From NCBI GenBank assembly GCA_028710415.1, contig JAQTUE010000032.1:1-56316 (forward strand): a DNA stretch of 56,316 nucleotides, written 5' to 3'. Both the position numbers and the translations under genes were made by a program. Numbering within the stretch: the stretch's first letter is position 1; each line of letters opens with the position of its first letter. The notes beneath the pieces were generated by a model. That model was not told the DNA's origin. It saw nothing but the letters and a program-made list of their open reading frames with translations, and did not search any database. This stretch comes from Paludibacter sp. GTDB taxonomy: Bacteria; Bacteroidota; Bacteroidia; Bacteroidales; Paludibacteraceae. Shown in pieces: positions 35,425-43,447 of the stretch.

Positions 35425-36387
35425 ATGAATAAATCACTCAGTGTTATTGTTCCTTGCTTTAATGAAGAAGAAGTAATAAATGAAACGTATAAAAGATTAA
35501 AGGCTGTCCTGATAACATTAGATTTAAACACTGAAATCATATTTATCAATGATGGAAGCAGTGATAATACGGAGCATTTACTCAATGAGTTTACCCTCAC
35601 AGATAAAAACATTAAAATCATTTCCTTTTCAAGGAACTTCGGTCATCAAAAAGCTGTAACTGCAGGATTGAATCATTGCACGTCGGACATGGCTGTAATC
35701 ATTGATGCAGACCTTCAGGATCCTCCGGAAGTAATCCCTGAAATGATTAAAACAATGATAGAATCAAATTCACAGGTGGTATATTGTGTACGCAAATCCA
35801 GAAAAGGGGAAGGTATTTTCAAGAAACTATCTGCCAAGGCATTTTACCGTTTGCTCAACTTCTTTTCCGAAGTGAGGCTCCCCGTGGATACCGGTGATTT
35901 CAGGTTGATTGATAAGAGTATCATTCGTGAATTCAACCAAATGCATGAAAAAGGGAAATATATACGCGGACTTGTTTCCTGGATAGGATTTAAGCAAGTT
36001 CCTTTCTATTATGAACGGGAAGCCCGTTTTGCAGGGGAAACTAAATATCCGTTCTCTAAAATGTTGAAACTGGCAACTACCTCATTATTATATTTCTCTA
36101 CAAAACCATTAAAGCTTGCCAGCGCACTTGGGTTCTTCTCAGTTGCATTTTCATTAATTCTGGGAGTATGGTCGGTACTAGGGAAATTAATGGGCTACAC
36201 GCACGCCAGTTCAGGTTGGACGTCATTATTCGTGCTAATTATATTCTTTGGAGGCGTCCAATTGCTTACCATTGGGATTGTTGGGTCTTACATTGGCAAT
36301 TTATTTGACGAAATTAAGAACAGGCCTGAATATATTATAGATAAAAAAGTAAATTTTGAGACAAAAGAGGATGGAAAATCAGAATAA
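35425..36387 (+). CDS. GtrB/DPM1-like polyprenyl-phosphate glycosyltransferase (GT2)
   Basis: 320 residues. The GT-A domain has SVIVPCFNEEEVINETYKRL, IFINDGSSDNTE and VIIDADLQDPPEVIPEMI, the DADLQDPPE motif of polyprenyl-phosphate glucosyl/mannosyltransferases. Two C-terminal transmembrane helices (about 232-255 and 265-290) anchor it. It should load a hexose on undecaprenyl phosphate at the cytoplasmic face, to be flipped by the upstream GtrA. The sugar is not determinable. Its 3' end overlaps the next gene by 17 nt. Confidence 0.9.
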   Translation: MNKSLSVIVPCFNEEEVINETYKRLKAVLITLDLNTEIIFINDGSSDNTEHLLNEFTLTDKNIKIISFSRNFGHQKAVTAGLNHCTSDMAVIIDADLQDPPEVIPEMIKTMIESNSQVVYCVRKSRKGEGIFKKLSAKAFYRLLNFFSEVRLPVDTGDFRLIDKSIIREFNQMHEKGKYIRGLVSWIGFKQVPFYYEREARFAGETKYPFSKMLKLATTSLLYFSTKPLKLASALGFFSVAFSLILGVWSVLGKLMGYTHASSGWTSLFVLIIFFGGVQLLTIGIVGSYIGNLFDEIKNRPEYIIDKKVNFETKEDGKSE

Positions 36388-36718
36388 AAGAATAAAATCA
36401 GAACTGTACTTTCACAAACAACCTGAAAACCTGAATTGCGCCCAGGCTATTTTAAAAGGTTTTCAAAAAGAGTTTGATGTAACTGACCGTGAAATAGAAG
36501 AATACCGCGCCTGGGGTGGTGGAAGAGCACAGGATGGTGTATGTGGTGCTTTATTTTCAGCAGAAAGGTTACTCCGTCAAGCAGGTAAACCCGGTATTGC
36601 TGAAGAGTTCAATAAAATGGTGGGGGGAATTCACTGCCTGAGTATTAAAAAGACCAAATTCCCCTGTATTGATTGCGTACGAATTGCGGATGAGTTAATA
36701 GAACTCAGGTTAAAGTAG
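36371..36718 (+). CDS. C_GCAxxG_C_C family probable redox protein
   Basis: 115 residues from ATG 36371, which lies inside the end of the previous gene. The Cys pattern of the family is clear: NLNCAQAILKGF, then GGGRAQDGVCGALFSA, then HCLSIKKTKFPCIDCVR. Family members are small, presumably metal- or redox-active proteins of unresolved function. The stop codon lies within a bidirectional terminator shared with folE. Confidence 0.85.
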   Translation: MENQNKRIKSELYFHKQPENLNCAQAILKGFQKEFDVTDREIEEYRAWGGGRAQDGVCGALFSAERLLRQAGKPGIAEEFNKMVGGIHCLSIKKTKFPCIDCVRIADELIELRLK

Positions 36719-36735
36719 AACGATTGTTCTACTTT
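36712..36735. terminator. Bidirectional terminator overlapping both stop codons
   Basis: A perfect 10-bp stem (36712-36721 with 36726-36735) with loop GATT, A-rich on one side and T-rich on the other. It contains the last bases and stop of the C_GCAxxG gene (stop 36716-36718) and the stop of folE (36729-36731). Confidence 0.8.
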
Positions 36736-37325
36736 TTATTTATCAGGTTCATAAATTCCTCACGGGTCTTTGCCTGTTCAAATATGCCCGTAAAGTCGGA
36801 AGTAGTGGTGATGGAATGTTGTTTTTGAACACCACGCATTTGCATGCAGAGATGCTGTGCCTCAATAATTACCATCACACCCATTGGGTTTAACGTTTTC
36901 TGAATGCATTCTTTAATCTGGGTCGTCATTCTCTCCTGCACTTGCATCCTGCGTGCATAAACTTCAACAATCCGTGCGATTTTACTCAACCCTGTAATCT
37001 GTTTGTTGGGTATATAAGCAATATGCGCTTTCCCAAAGAACGGTAACATATGATGTTCACACATCGAATAAAAATCAATATCCTTCACAATCACCATTTG
37101 ACGGTAATTCTCTGTAAACATAGCTGATTTGATAATCTCTTCCGGATTTTGTTCATAACCCTGCATCAGGAATTGTAATGAGCGTGCTACCCGTTCAGGA
37201 GTTTTCAGTAATCCTTCGCGATTTACATCTTCACCGAGTAATTGAATAATTTGTTTGTAATGTTCAGCAATTTGTTCCGTCTTTTCGACATCAAAGGGAA
37301 CAGGTTGGTTTATGTTAAAATCCAT
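36729..37325 (-). CDS. folE: GTP cyclohydrolase I
   Basis: 198 residues. The zinc and catalytic residues are present in MCEHHMLPFFGKAHIAYIP (Cys and His) and AQHLCMQMRGVQKQ (second Cys). ITGLSKIARIVEVYARRMQV and GLLKTPERVARSL are further family hallmarks. The enzyme converts GTP to dihydroneopterin triphosphate, entering folate or queuosine biosynthesis. It lies 7 nt downstream of a SPOR protein gene on the same strand and is probably co-transcribed from the box at 37844-37851. Confidence 0.96.
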   Translation of the reverse strand: MDFNINQPVPFDVEKTEQIAEHYKQIIQLLGEDVNREGLLKTPERVARSLQFLMQGYEQNPEEIIKSAMFTENYRQMVIVKDIDFYSMCEHHMLPFFGKAHIAYIPNKQITGLSKIARIVEVYARRMQVQERMTTQIKECIQKTLNPMGVMVIIEAQHLCMQMRGVQKQHSITTTSDFTGIFEQAKTREEFMNLINKK

Positions 37326-37332
37326 TGTTTAT

Positions 37333-37821
37333 TTATTTAGAAACTGAAATATTTATTTGTTCGCGTACAATATAGATCTCACTTTTCATGGTTGGAAAAG
37401 CTTCTACTAATTTATGGCGAAATGCCTGTGCCTGGTTCTGGGATACGAAATCGCCTACCCTAACTTTCCAGAAAGGCGAAGAATAATTTACATAAACCGT
37501 TTCGTCGGGGAAAGTTTCACGAATCTGTCTTTCAATCTTGAATGCTTCGTTTTTTGCTGTACGCTGGACATTGCTTGAAAAAACCTGAACCCGATATCCA
37601 TTCGAAGTCATTTGATCCTGTGAATTTGTATGTTTTCTATTTGCCACTAATTGATCTATCCGTTTATCCTGATGGATTTTCACAGTGGCATGTGTAATAG
37701 AATCCGATGCAGAAAGAGCTTCGATGATGTTGTTATACTTCGAATCCTGGTTTTGTTGTGCCCGTAAAAAGCCTGCAATGAGCAACAAGGCTACAAAAAA
37801 CGCGATAACTTTTCTATTCAT
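37333..37821 (-). CDS. SPOR-domain exported protein
   Basis: 162 residues. The signal peptide is MNRKVIAFFVALLLIAGFLR ending AQ. A SPOR domain occupies about 80-158 (GYRVQVFSSNVQRTAKNEAF, FWKVRVGDFVSQNQAQAFRH). SPOR domains bind denuded septal peptidoglycan, so a periplasmic cell-wall or division role is likely. It precedes folE in a two-gene unit, a link that may be positional only. Confidence 0.85.
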   Translation of the reverse strand: MNRKVIAFFVALLLIAGFLRAQQNQDSKYNNIIEALSASDSITHATVKIHQDKRIDQLVANRKHTNSQDQMTSNGYRVQVFSSNVQRTAKNEAFKIERQIRETFPDETVYVNYSSPFWKVRVGDFVSQNQAQAFRHKLVEAFPTMKSEIYIVREQINISVSK

Positions 37822-37843
37822 TTTCCCGATATTTTTTAGGGTG

Positions 37844-37851
37844 CAAAGTTA
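37844..37851 (-). promoter_or_regulatory. -7 box of the SPOR-folE unit (TAACTTTG)
   Basis: Minus-strand match to TAnnTTTG about 22 nt upstream of the SPOR gene start. Confidence 0.5.
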
Positions 37852-37977
37852 TACAAATGTTGCGGTTTTTCAGACAATTAAAGTCAAATTGTTGTTTATT
37901 TGTTTTTTAAAATTACAATATTCATATTTTCTAACAAGTTTTAATCGCTGACCATTAATTATTAATTACTTAATGCT

Positions 37978-37985
37978 TATCTTTG
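37978..37985 (+). promoter_or_regulatory. -7 box of ispD (TATCTTTG)
   Basis: Exact TAnnTTTG match 20 nt upstream of the ispD ATG at 38006. This also argues against the in-frame start upstream of it. Confidence 0.5.
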
Positions 37986-38005
37986 TTTTAGATTTTTATA
38001 CAAAT

Positions 38006-38695
38006 ATGACAAGACCCAAAATAGCAATCATAGTTGCCGGTGGAAAAGGTATGCGTATGCAGGCTGATATCCCCAAACAATTCATTGAGATCCACGGGAA
38101 ACCCGTTTTAATGCATACACTCGAAGCATTTTACAGATACGATGATTGCATTCAGCTCATTCTGGTACTTCCATCCATTCAACAAAAATTCTGGAAGGAA
38201 CTTTGCATTAAACATGCCTTCACCCTTCCCCATCAAATTGTATCAGGGGGAGAAACCCGCTTCCAATCAGTATTGAATGGACTTGAACTTATCAAAATTC
38301 CTGCATTGGTAGCTGTCCACGATGGAGTTCGTCCATTTGTGAGTATTGAAACTATAAAACGCTGTTTTGAGGAAGCTTTAATACACGGGATAGCAATTCC
38401 TGTCATAGATCTGGTAGACAGCATCCGCCAGATTACTGTAACGGGAAGTCAATCTGTTGACCGAATGAATTACAAACTGGTACAGACTCCGCAGGTATTC
38501 GACAGTGAAATTCTAAAAAAAGCATACAAACAAGATTTTTCTCCGCTTTTTACAGACGATGCTTCTGTTGTTGAAGCCCTTGGTATAAAAATTACATTGG
38601 TAGAAGGCAATCGTGAGAATATAAAAATCACGACTGCTTTTGATCTGGCATTGTCCGAAATATTATTCAAATCAATTCCCTTGAACAGAGTGTGA
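38006..38695 (+). CDS. ispD: 2-C-methyl-D-erythritol 4-phosphate cytidylyltransferase
   Basis: 229 residues from ATG 38006. Nucleotidyltransferase motif IIVAGGKGMRMQADIPKQFI (consensus AGGxGxRM..PKQF), then SGGETRFQSVLNGLE, VAVHDGVRPFVS and VQTPQVFD, with LVEGNRENIKITTAFDLA at the end, are all IspD hallmarks. It makes CDP-ME in the non-mevalonate isoprenoid pathway. It begins a same-strand run with an acyltransferase (4 nt later) and recG. Confidence 0.95.
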   Translation: MTRPKIAIIVAGGKGMRMQADIPKQFIEIHGKPVLMHTLEAFYRYDDCIQLILVLPSIQQKFWKELCIKHAFTLPHQIVSGGETRFQSVLNGLELIKIPALVAVHDGVRPFVSIETIKRCFEEALIHGIAIPVIDLVDSIRQITVTGSQSVDRMNYKLVQTPQVFDSEILKKAYKQDFSPLFTDDASVVEALGIKITLVEGNRENIKITTAFDLALSEILFKSIPLNRV

Positions 38696-38699
38696 AGTA

Positions 38700-39758
38700 A
38701 TGGGATCCAACACAATTTCCAAACAATGGCTCGACACCCTGCGTGCAATAGCAACATTAGGTGTCATTATCATCCATGTTTCGAGCCCGTTGGTAAAAAT
38801 GACTTATGGAAAGAACATGCCTTTCTGGTGGATTGGGAACATAGCTGATAGCGGGGTTCGGTTTGCCGTACCCTTATTTTTAATGCTAAGCGGAGCTACC
38901 TTATTAGTCAGGGAATACAATTTGGCTGAGTTTTACAAAAGAAGGTTCTTACGGGTATTGCTTCCCTTTCTGTTTTGGATAATCGCCTACTGGGTTTATC
39001 GTTGGTGCATATTAAGTCCACAACAACAACCTCATGAAATACTTTCCATCCTTCAATGGGCAGGGGGTTTGTTCTTAAAAGAGGGCATTTCTAAGCATTT
39101 TTGGTATATTTACATGATCGTATTTATCTATCTTTTTGTACCATTTATAGGGAAAGGACTACAAAAATTAAAGAATCATGTCATTTTGTGCTTATTGATT
39201 GGATGGTTAGTTCTCACATTTTGCCTGAGGTCTGTGCCCTTAAATATGTACAATTGGTCAGGAGACTACGGAAGCAGGTTGCTGGGTTATTTTTTATACA
39301 CCGGTTACCTGGTGCTGGGCTATTATCTAAGCAAATTACCATTGGCATCGTTGAAAACAAGATATTTTGCATTTTTAATTTTTATTTTGAGCATAGCAGT
39401 ATCAGCCGGATTGACTTATTTTTTCAGTAGCCAGGCTCACCGGCTTGACCTGACAATGTATAGCTATTTAGCAATTAACTCAATCATTCAATCTGCATCC
39501 ATTTTTGTATGGATAAAGGATTTGGAACATAAAAACAGGTATTTTATTTTTGTTCAGCAAACAATAAGCAATTATAGTTACGGTATTTATTTGGTTCATA
39601 TTATGGTAATTGGAATATTCTTTAATAACGGCATATTTTGGACCATGGAGCATCCGTTAGTTTCAGTGCCATTGGTAACTCTTCTTACATTAATTACCTC
39701 ATTCGTAATTATATATTTATTGAGAAAAATACCTGTTGGAAAATATATCTCAGGTTAA
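38700..39758 (+). CDS. Acyltransferase 3, WecH/OatA-like membrane protein
   Basis: 352 residues with about ten transmembrane helices. WLDTLRAIATLGVIIIHVSS holds the conserved His, SGVRFAVPLFLMLSGATLLV is the second motif, and KRRFLRVLLPFLFWIIAYWV the third. FWYIYMIVFIYLFVPFIGKG is as in WecH-type O-acetyltransferases. It probably O-acetylates a surface or periplasmic glycan. It lies 4 nt after ispD and 8 nt before recG, so it is part of one transcription unit. Confidence 0.87.
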   Translation: MGSNTISKQWLDTLRAIATLGVIIIHVSSPLVKMTYGKNMPFWWIGNIADSGVRFAVPLFLMLSGATLLVREYNLAEFYKRRFLRVLLPFLFWIIAYWVYRWCILSPQQQPHEILSILQWAGGLFLKEGISKHFWYIYMIVFIYLFVPFIGKGLQKLKNHVILCLLIGWLVLTFCLRSVPLNMYNWSGDYGSRLLGYFLYTGYLVLGYYLSKLPLASLKTRYFAFLIFILSIAVSAGLTYFFSSQAHRLDLTMYSYLAINSIIQSASIFVWIKDLEHKNRYFIFVQQTISNYSYGIYLVHIMVIGIFFNNGIFWTMEHPLVSVPLVTLLTLITSFVIIYLLRKIPVGKYISG

Positions 39759-39766
39759 ATTTTTAT

Positions 39767-41860
39767 ATGGATTTACTTAGTGACATAAAATTTCTTCCCG
39801 GTGTAGGTCCCAAAAAAGCGGACCTTCTCAGTATGGAACTTGGCATTAAAAATGCTGAGGATTTGTTGCGTCATTATCCGTACAAATATGTGGACAGGAG
39901 CAGGTTCTACTATCTCCATGAAATATCTGAAGACATGCCCTTTATTCAGGTAAAAGGTCAGATTGTACGGTTTGAGAAAGTCGGAGAAGGCCATAACCAG
40001 AGGCTTACTGCTATTTTTACCGATGGACACGGATCCATAGAATTAGTATGGTTTAAAGGAATTAAATTTGTCGTTGAAAAATTTCATACAAAAGTGGATT
40101 ATGTCATTTTCGGAAAACCTTCAGCTTTTAACGGCCGGTTCAGCATCGTTCATCCCGAAATAGAATTAGCCGCCAAAATGCCACCGCCCGAACAAATGGG
40201 GTTGCAGCCTTTTTATAATACATCCGAAAAAATGAAAAGCAGTTTTCTGAATTCAAAAACCATTCAGAAAATCATTTTTCCAATAATTCAAACTATAAAA
40301 ACCGGAATTCCTGAAACACTGCCGGCATACGTATTAAAGAAATTCGGGTTATTGAACCTTACTGAATCGTTGGTAAACGTACATTTCCCAAAAAATGCCG
40401 ACCTGCTCAACAAAGCCCGTCAAAGGCTGAAGTTTGAAGAATTATTTTATATCCAGCTGAATATCCTTCAACAAACCAAATGGCGCGATCAGCATTACAC
40501 AGGATATGTATTTGGCCAGATTGGTCATTTTTTCAATACCTTCTTTAAAGATCATTTGCCTTTTGAATTGACAAATGCCCAGAAGCGTGTGTTGCGTGAG
40601 ATAAGGATTGATGTTGCTTCGGGCAGGCAAATGAACCGCTTGTTGCAGGGTGATGTGGGAAGCGGGAAAACCCTGGTAGCACTTATGGCTATGTTGATGG
40701 CTGTCGACAATGGCTTTCAGGCTTGTATTATGGCACCAACCGAGATTCTGGCAAACCAGCATTTTGTGAGTTTGAATGAATTTATGGGTGACCTGGGGGT
40801 GCAGGTTGCGTTACTTACAGGCTCTACCCGGCCCAAGGATCGGGTTGTCCTTCATGAGAGACTCCGTAACGGGGAATTAAACATCCTCATTGGCACCCAT
40901 GCCCTCATTGAAGACGTGGTTCAGTTTGCCAACCTGGGACTGGTGGTGATCGACGAGCAACACCGTTTCGGAGTAGAACAACGCTCTAAACTCTGGAAAA
41001 AGAATGCCCAACTTCCGCATGTGTTGGTCATGACCGCTACACCGATTCCCAGGACACTGGCTATGACCGTTTATGGCGACCTAAGCATTTCAGTCATCGA
41101 CGAACTTCCACCCGGACGCAAGCCAATTCAAACCTATCATTATTATGAAACCAAACGACAGGCATTAAACGGCTTTATTGCTAAACAGGTTGAGGCAGGC
41201 AGGCAAATATATATAGTCTATCCGTTGATACAGGAATCTGAAAAAGTAGACCTGCAAAACCTTGAATCTGGGTTCGAATATATCAGTGAAACCTTTCCTA
41301 AGTACAAGGTTAGTATGGTCCACGGCAAACTCAAGGCTAAGGAAAAAGACTTCCAGATGCAAAAGTTTATAACTGGCGAAACACAAATTATGGTGGCCAC
41401 CACTGTGATCGAAGTCGGAGTGAATGTACCGAATGCTTCTGTTATGGTCATTGAGAGTGCCCAACGGTTTGGGTTGTCGCAGCTCCACCAGTTACGTGGC
41501 CGGGTAGGTCGTGGGGCTGAGCAATCATTTTGTATTTTACTTACCGGGTATAAACTCGCTTCCGAGACAAGGAAACGAATGGAAATTATGGTACGTACCA
41601 ATGATGGTTTTGAAATTTCAGAAGCCGATTTAAAACTGCGAGGTCCGGGTGATTTGGAAGGTACACAACAGAGCGGACTACCATTCGACCTGAAAATAGC
41701 AAATCTTGCCCAGGATGGTAAAATGCTTGAAATAGCCAGGAATGTTGCCCGTGAAATCCTTGAAACTGATCCACAATTATTGGAAAATGAGAATCGGGTC
41801 ATGGCAAATCAATTAAAAAAAATGAAAACGAATACCTTAAATTGGGGTTCTATAAGTTAA
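39767..41860 (+). CDS. recG: ATP-dependent DNA helicase RecG
   Basis: 697 residues from ATG 39767, the usual RecG N-terminus MDLLSDIKFLPGVGPKKADL. The wedge (OB) domain occupies about 50-150. The helicase motifs are GDVGSGKTLVALMAM (about 294, Walker A), VVIDEQHRFGVEQR (about 394), MTATPIPRTLAMT, and in domain 2 MVATTVIEVGVNVPNA and QLHQLRGRVGRG. RecG reverses stalled replication forks and processes Holliday junctions. The end is close to the normal C-terminus. Confidence 0.97.
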   Translation: MDLLSDIKFLPGVGPKKADLLSMELGIKNAEDLLRHYPYKYVDRSRFYYLHEISEDMPFIQVKGQIVRFEKVGEGHNQRLTAIFTDGHGSIELVWFKGIKFVVEKFHTKVDYVIFGKPSAFNGRFSIVHPEIELAAKMPPPEQMGLQPFYNTSEKMKSSFLNSKTIQKIIFPIIQTIKTGIPETLPAYVLKKFGLLNLTESLVNVHFPKNADLLNKARQRLKFEELFYIQLNILQQTKWRDQHYTGYVFGQIGHFFNTFFKDHLPFELTNAQKRVLREIRIDVASGRQMNRLLQGDVGSGKTLVALMAMLMAVDNGFQACIMAPTEILANQHFVSLNEFMGDLGVQVALLTGSTRPKDRVVLHERLRNGELNILIGTHALIEDVVQFANLGLVVIDEQHRFGVEQRSKLWKKNAQLPHVLVMTATPIPRTLAMTVYGDLSISVIDELPPGRKPIQTYHYYETKRQALNGFIAKQVEAGRQIYIVYPLIQESEKVDLQNLESGFEYISETFPKYKVSMVHGKLKAKEKDFQMQKFITGETQIMVATTVIEVGVNVPNASVMVIESAQRFGLSQLHQLRGRVGRGAEQSFCILLTGYKLASETRKRMEIMVRTNDGFEISEADLKLRGPGDLEGTQQSGLPFDLKIANLAQDGKMLEIARNVAREILETDPQLLENENRVMANQLKKMKTNTLNWGSIS

Positions 41861-41898
41861 TAATATAGAACTTTCTTTGAATGCATTCCTCTTTTTTT

Positions 41899-41906
41899 TA
41901 ATTTTG
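41899..41906 (+). promoter_or_regulatory. Possible -7 box of ndk (TAATTTTG)
   Basis: TAnnTTTG match 41 nt before the ndk start codon. Confidence 0.35.
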
Positions 41907-41947
41907 GAGAGCATTAACTGAACAATATACTTTATTCCCCTGATATC

Positions 41948-42409
41948 ATGGAAAAAACATTAGTAATTATTAAGCCCTGTGCGATCCAAAGAGGATTGAT
42001 CGGTGAAGTGACTAAACGTTTCGAACAAAAAGGGTTGCAATTGTGTGGCATTAAGATGATGCAGTTGAGTGATGAAATTCTGGCCGAGCATTATGCACAT
42101 CTGGTACAACGTCCATACTTCAAACGAATAAAAGATTCGATGATGATTACCCCGGTGATTGTTTGTTGTTGGAAAGGACTGGATGCCGTAAAAATTGTTC
42201 ACGATATGGCTGGAAAAACGAATGGCCGGGAGGCTGCTTTTGGAACTATCCGTGGTGATTTCAGCATGAGTGTTCAGGAAAACATAGTCCACACTTCCGA
42301 CACAGTGGATACTGCTAAAGAAGAGCTGGCACGTTTTTTTGATGATACTGAAATCTTTGAGTTCGATCATGCGGTATTGAACTACTTGTATGCGAATGAT
42401 GAAATTTAA
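41948..42409 (+). CDS. ndk: Nucleoside diphosphate kinase
   Basis: 153 residues. KTLVIIKPCAIQRGLIGEVT, the phosphate-binding IRGDFSM, and the catalytic His at about 116 in NIVHTSDTVDTA are present. It balances NTP and dNTP pools by gamma-phosphate transfer. The C-terminal part (EFDHAVLNYLYANDEI) is slightly longer than in minimal Ndks, as common in Bacteroidota. It stands between recG and an M23 peptidase gene. Confidence 0.96.
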   Translation: MEKTLVIIKPCAIQRGLIGEVTKRFEQKGLQLCGIKMMQLSDEILAEHYAHLVQRPYFKRIKDSMMITPVIVCCWKGLDAVKIVHDMAGKTNGREAAFGTIRGDFSMSVQENIVHTSDTVDTAKEELARFFDDTEIFEFDHAVLNYLYANDEI

Positions 42410-42475
42410 AGGTTGATTCTCTCTTGTTTAATTTATAAATTTTGCATCAGTAGTATGCAACCCTAAAAGTTATTT

Positions 42476-43339
42476 ATGCCTGCTTCTCTCAAACAAATTC
42501 TTTCTATAGTTACATTTTTACTCTCTACCCTGGGGTGCCTGTCCCAACAAACCAATTTTTCACTGATTCCTAAAAAGGATACTGTCAATGTTTATCGTGA
42601 AATGCTGAACGATAATTCGGATGACTTGATGGAAAATCACCCGGCTGAGGATATTTACAATAATATCTGGAGAAGTGATCGTGTAAATCCCTACAAAATC
42701 CCTATTGACAGCATGCCTGATTCAGTACGGATTGACTGTTCGAATTTCTTCGTTCCGGTACCAGGGTCTATAACTTCCGAATTTGGACCCCGTCGATTCA
42801 GGTTTCACTATGGCGTTGACCTCCGTTTGAAAGTAGGTGATTCTGTTCGCAGCGCATTCTCAGGAAAAGTACGCATCATTGATTATGAAGCCCGTGGATA
42901 TGGAAATTACATTGTCATCCGTCACAACAATGGACTGGAAACTGTATACGGACACTTATCGGCAGTGCTTGTGTCATTAAACCAGACTATCAAGGCCGGG
43001 CAACTGATAGCATTAGGAGGGAATACCGGTCACTCCACAGGCCCACATCTTCATTTCGAAACACGTTATATTGGGAATGCGTTAAATCCCATACATCTTT
43101 TTGATTTTGCCACCGGACATGCACGTGCTCATACCTATTTAATTACTAAAAAAGGATCGTTCTACTACCAGCATGAAGTCCATGTCACTCAACTGGCTAA
43201 ATACTACAAGGTACGGAAGAAAGATAATTTAGGCCGGATTGCTGCCCGTAACGGTACAAATATAAGGGCACTTTGCAAATTAAATGGTATTAAGCCAAAG
43301 ACCCATTTAAAGCCCGGCATGAGGTTACGTATCCGATAA
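42476..43339 (+). CDS. M23 family metallopeptidase with C-terminal LysM
   Basis: 287 residues. After a signal peptide (LSIVTFLLSTLGCLSQ), the LytM/M23 domain (about 90-215) shows FRFHYGVDLRLKVGDSVRSA (His and Asp zinc ligands) and TGPHLHFETRY (HxH motif). A LysM domain closes the protein (about 240-287, YYKVRKKDNLGRIAARNGTN, KTHLKPGMRLRIR). It probably cuts or remodels peptidoglycan peptide cross-links, or activates an amidase, in the periplasm. It ends at a strong bidirectional terminator facing ahcY. Confidence 0.9.
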   Translation: MPASLKQILSIVTFLLSTLGCLSQQTNFSLIPKKDTVNVYREMLNDNSDDLMENHPAEDIYNNIWRSDRVNPYKIPIDSMPDSVRIDCSNFFVPVPGSITSEFGPRRFRFHYGVDLRLKVGDSVRSAFSGKVRIIDYEARGYGNYIVIRHNNGLETVYGHLSAVLVSLNQTIKAGQLIALGGNTGHSTGPHLHFETRYIGNALNPIHLFDFATGHARAHTYLITKKGSFYYQHEVHVTQLAKYYKVRKKDNLGRIAARNGTNIRALCKLNGIKPKTHLKPGMRLRIR

Positions 43340-43391
43340 TCCTTATAACGGCATGAAAGATCATAACTAATCATCGAACTGATGGCACATT

Positions 43392-43427
43392 AAAAAACCG
43401 CATTCATTTAAATGAATGCGGTTTTTT
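43392..43427. terminator. Bidirectional terminator between the M23 gene and ahcY
   Basis: A perfect 18+18-nt palindrome (43392-43409 with 43410-43427): A-run, CCGCATTCATTT, then its complement and a T-run. It serves the converging genes. Confidence 0.9.
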
Positions 43428-43447
43428 AATGTATTATTTCCGTCTGA

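Noticed and set aside
39638..39766. Upstream extension of recG by 43 codons
   Set aside because: It overlaps the acyltransferase gene in another frame, and RecG proteins begin at MDLLSDIKFLPGVG.
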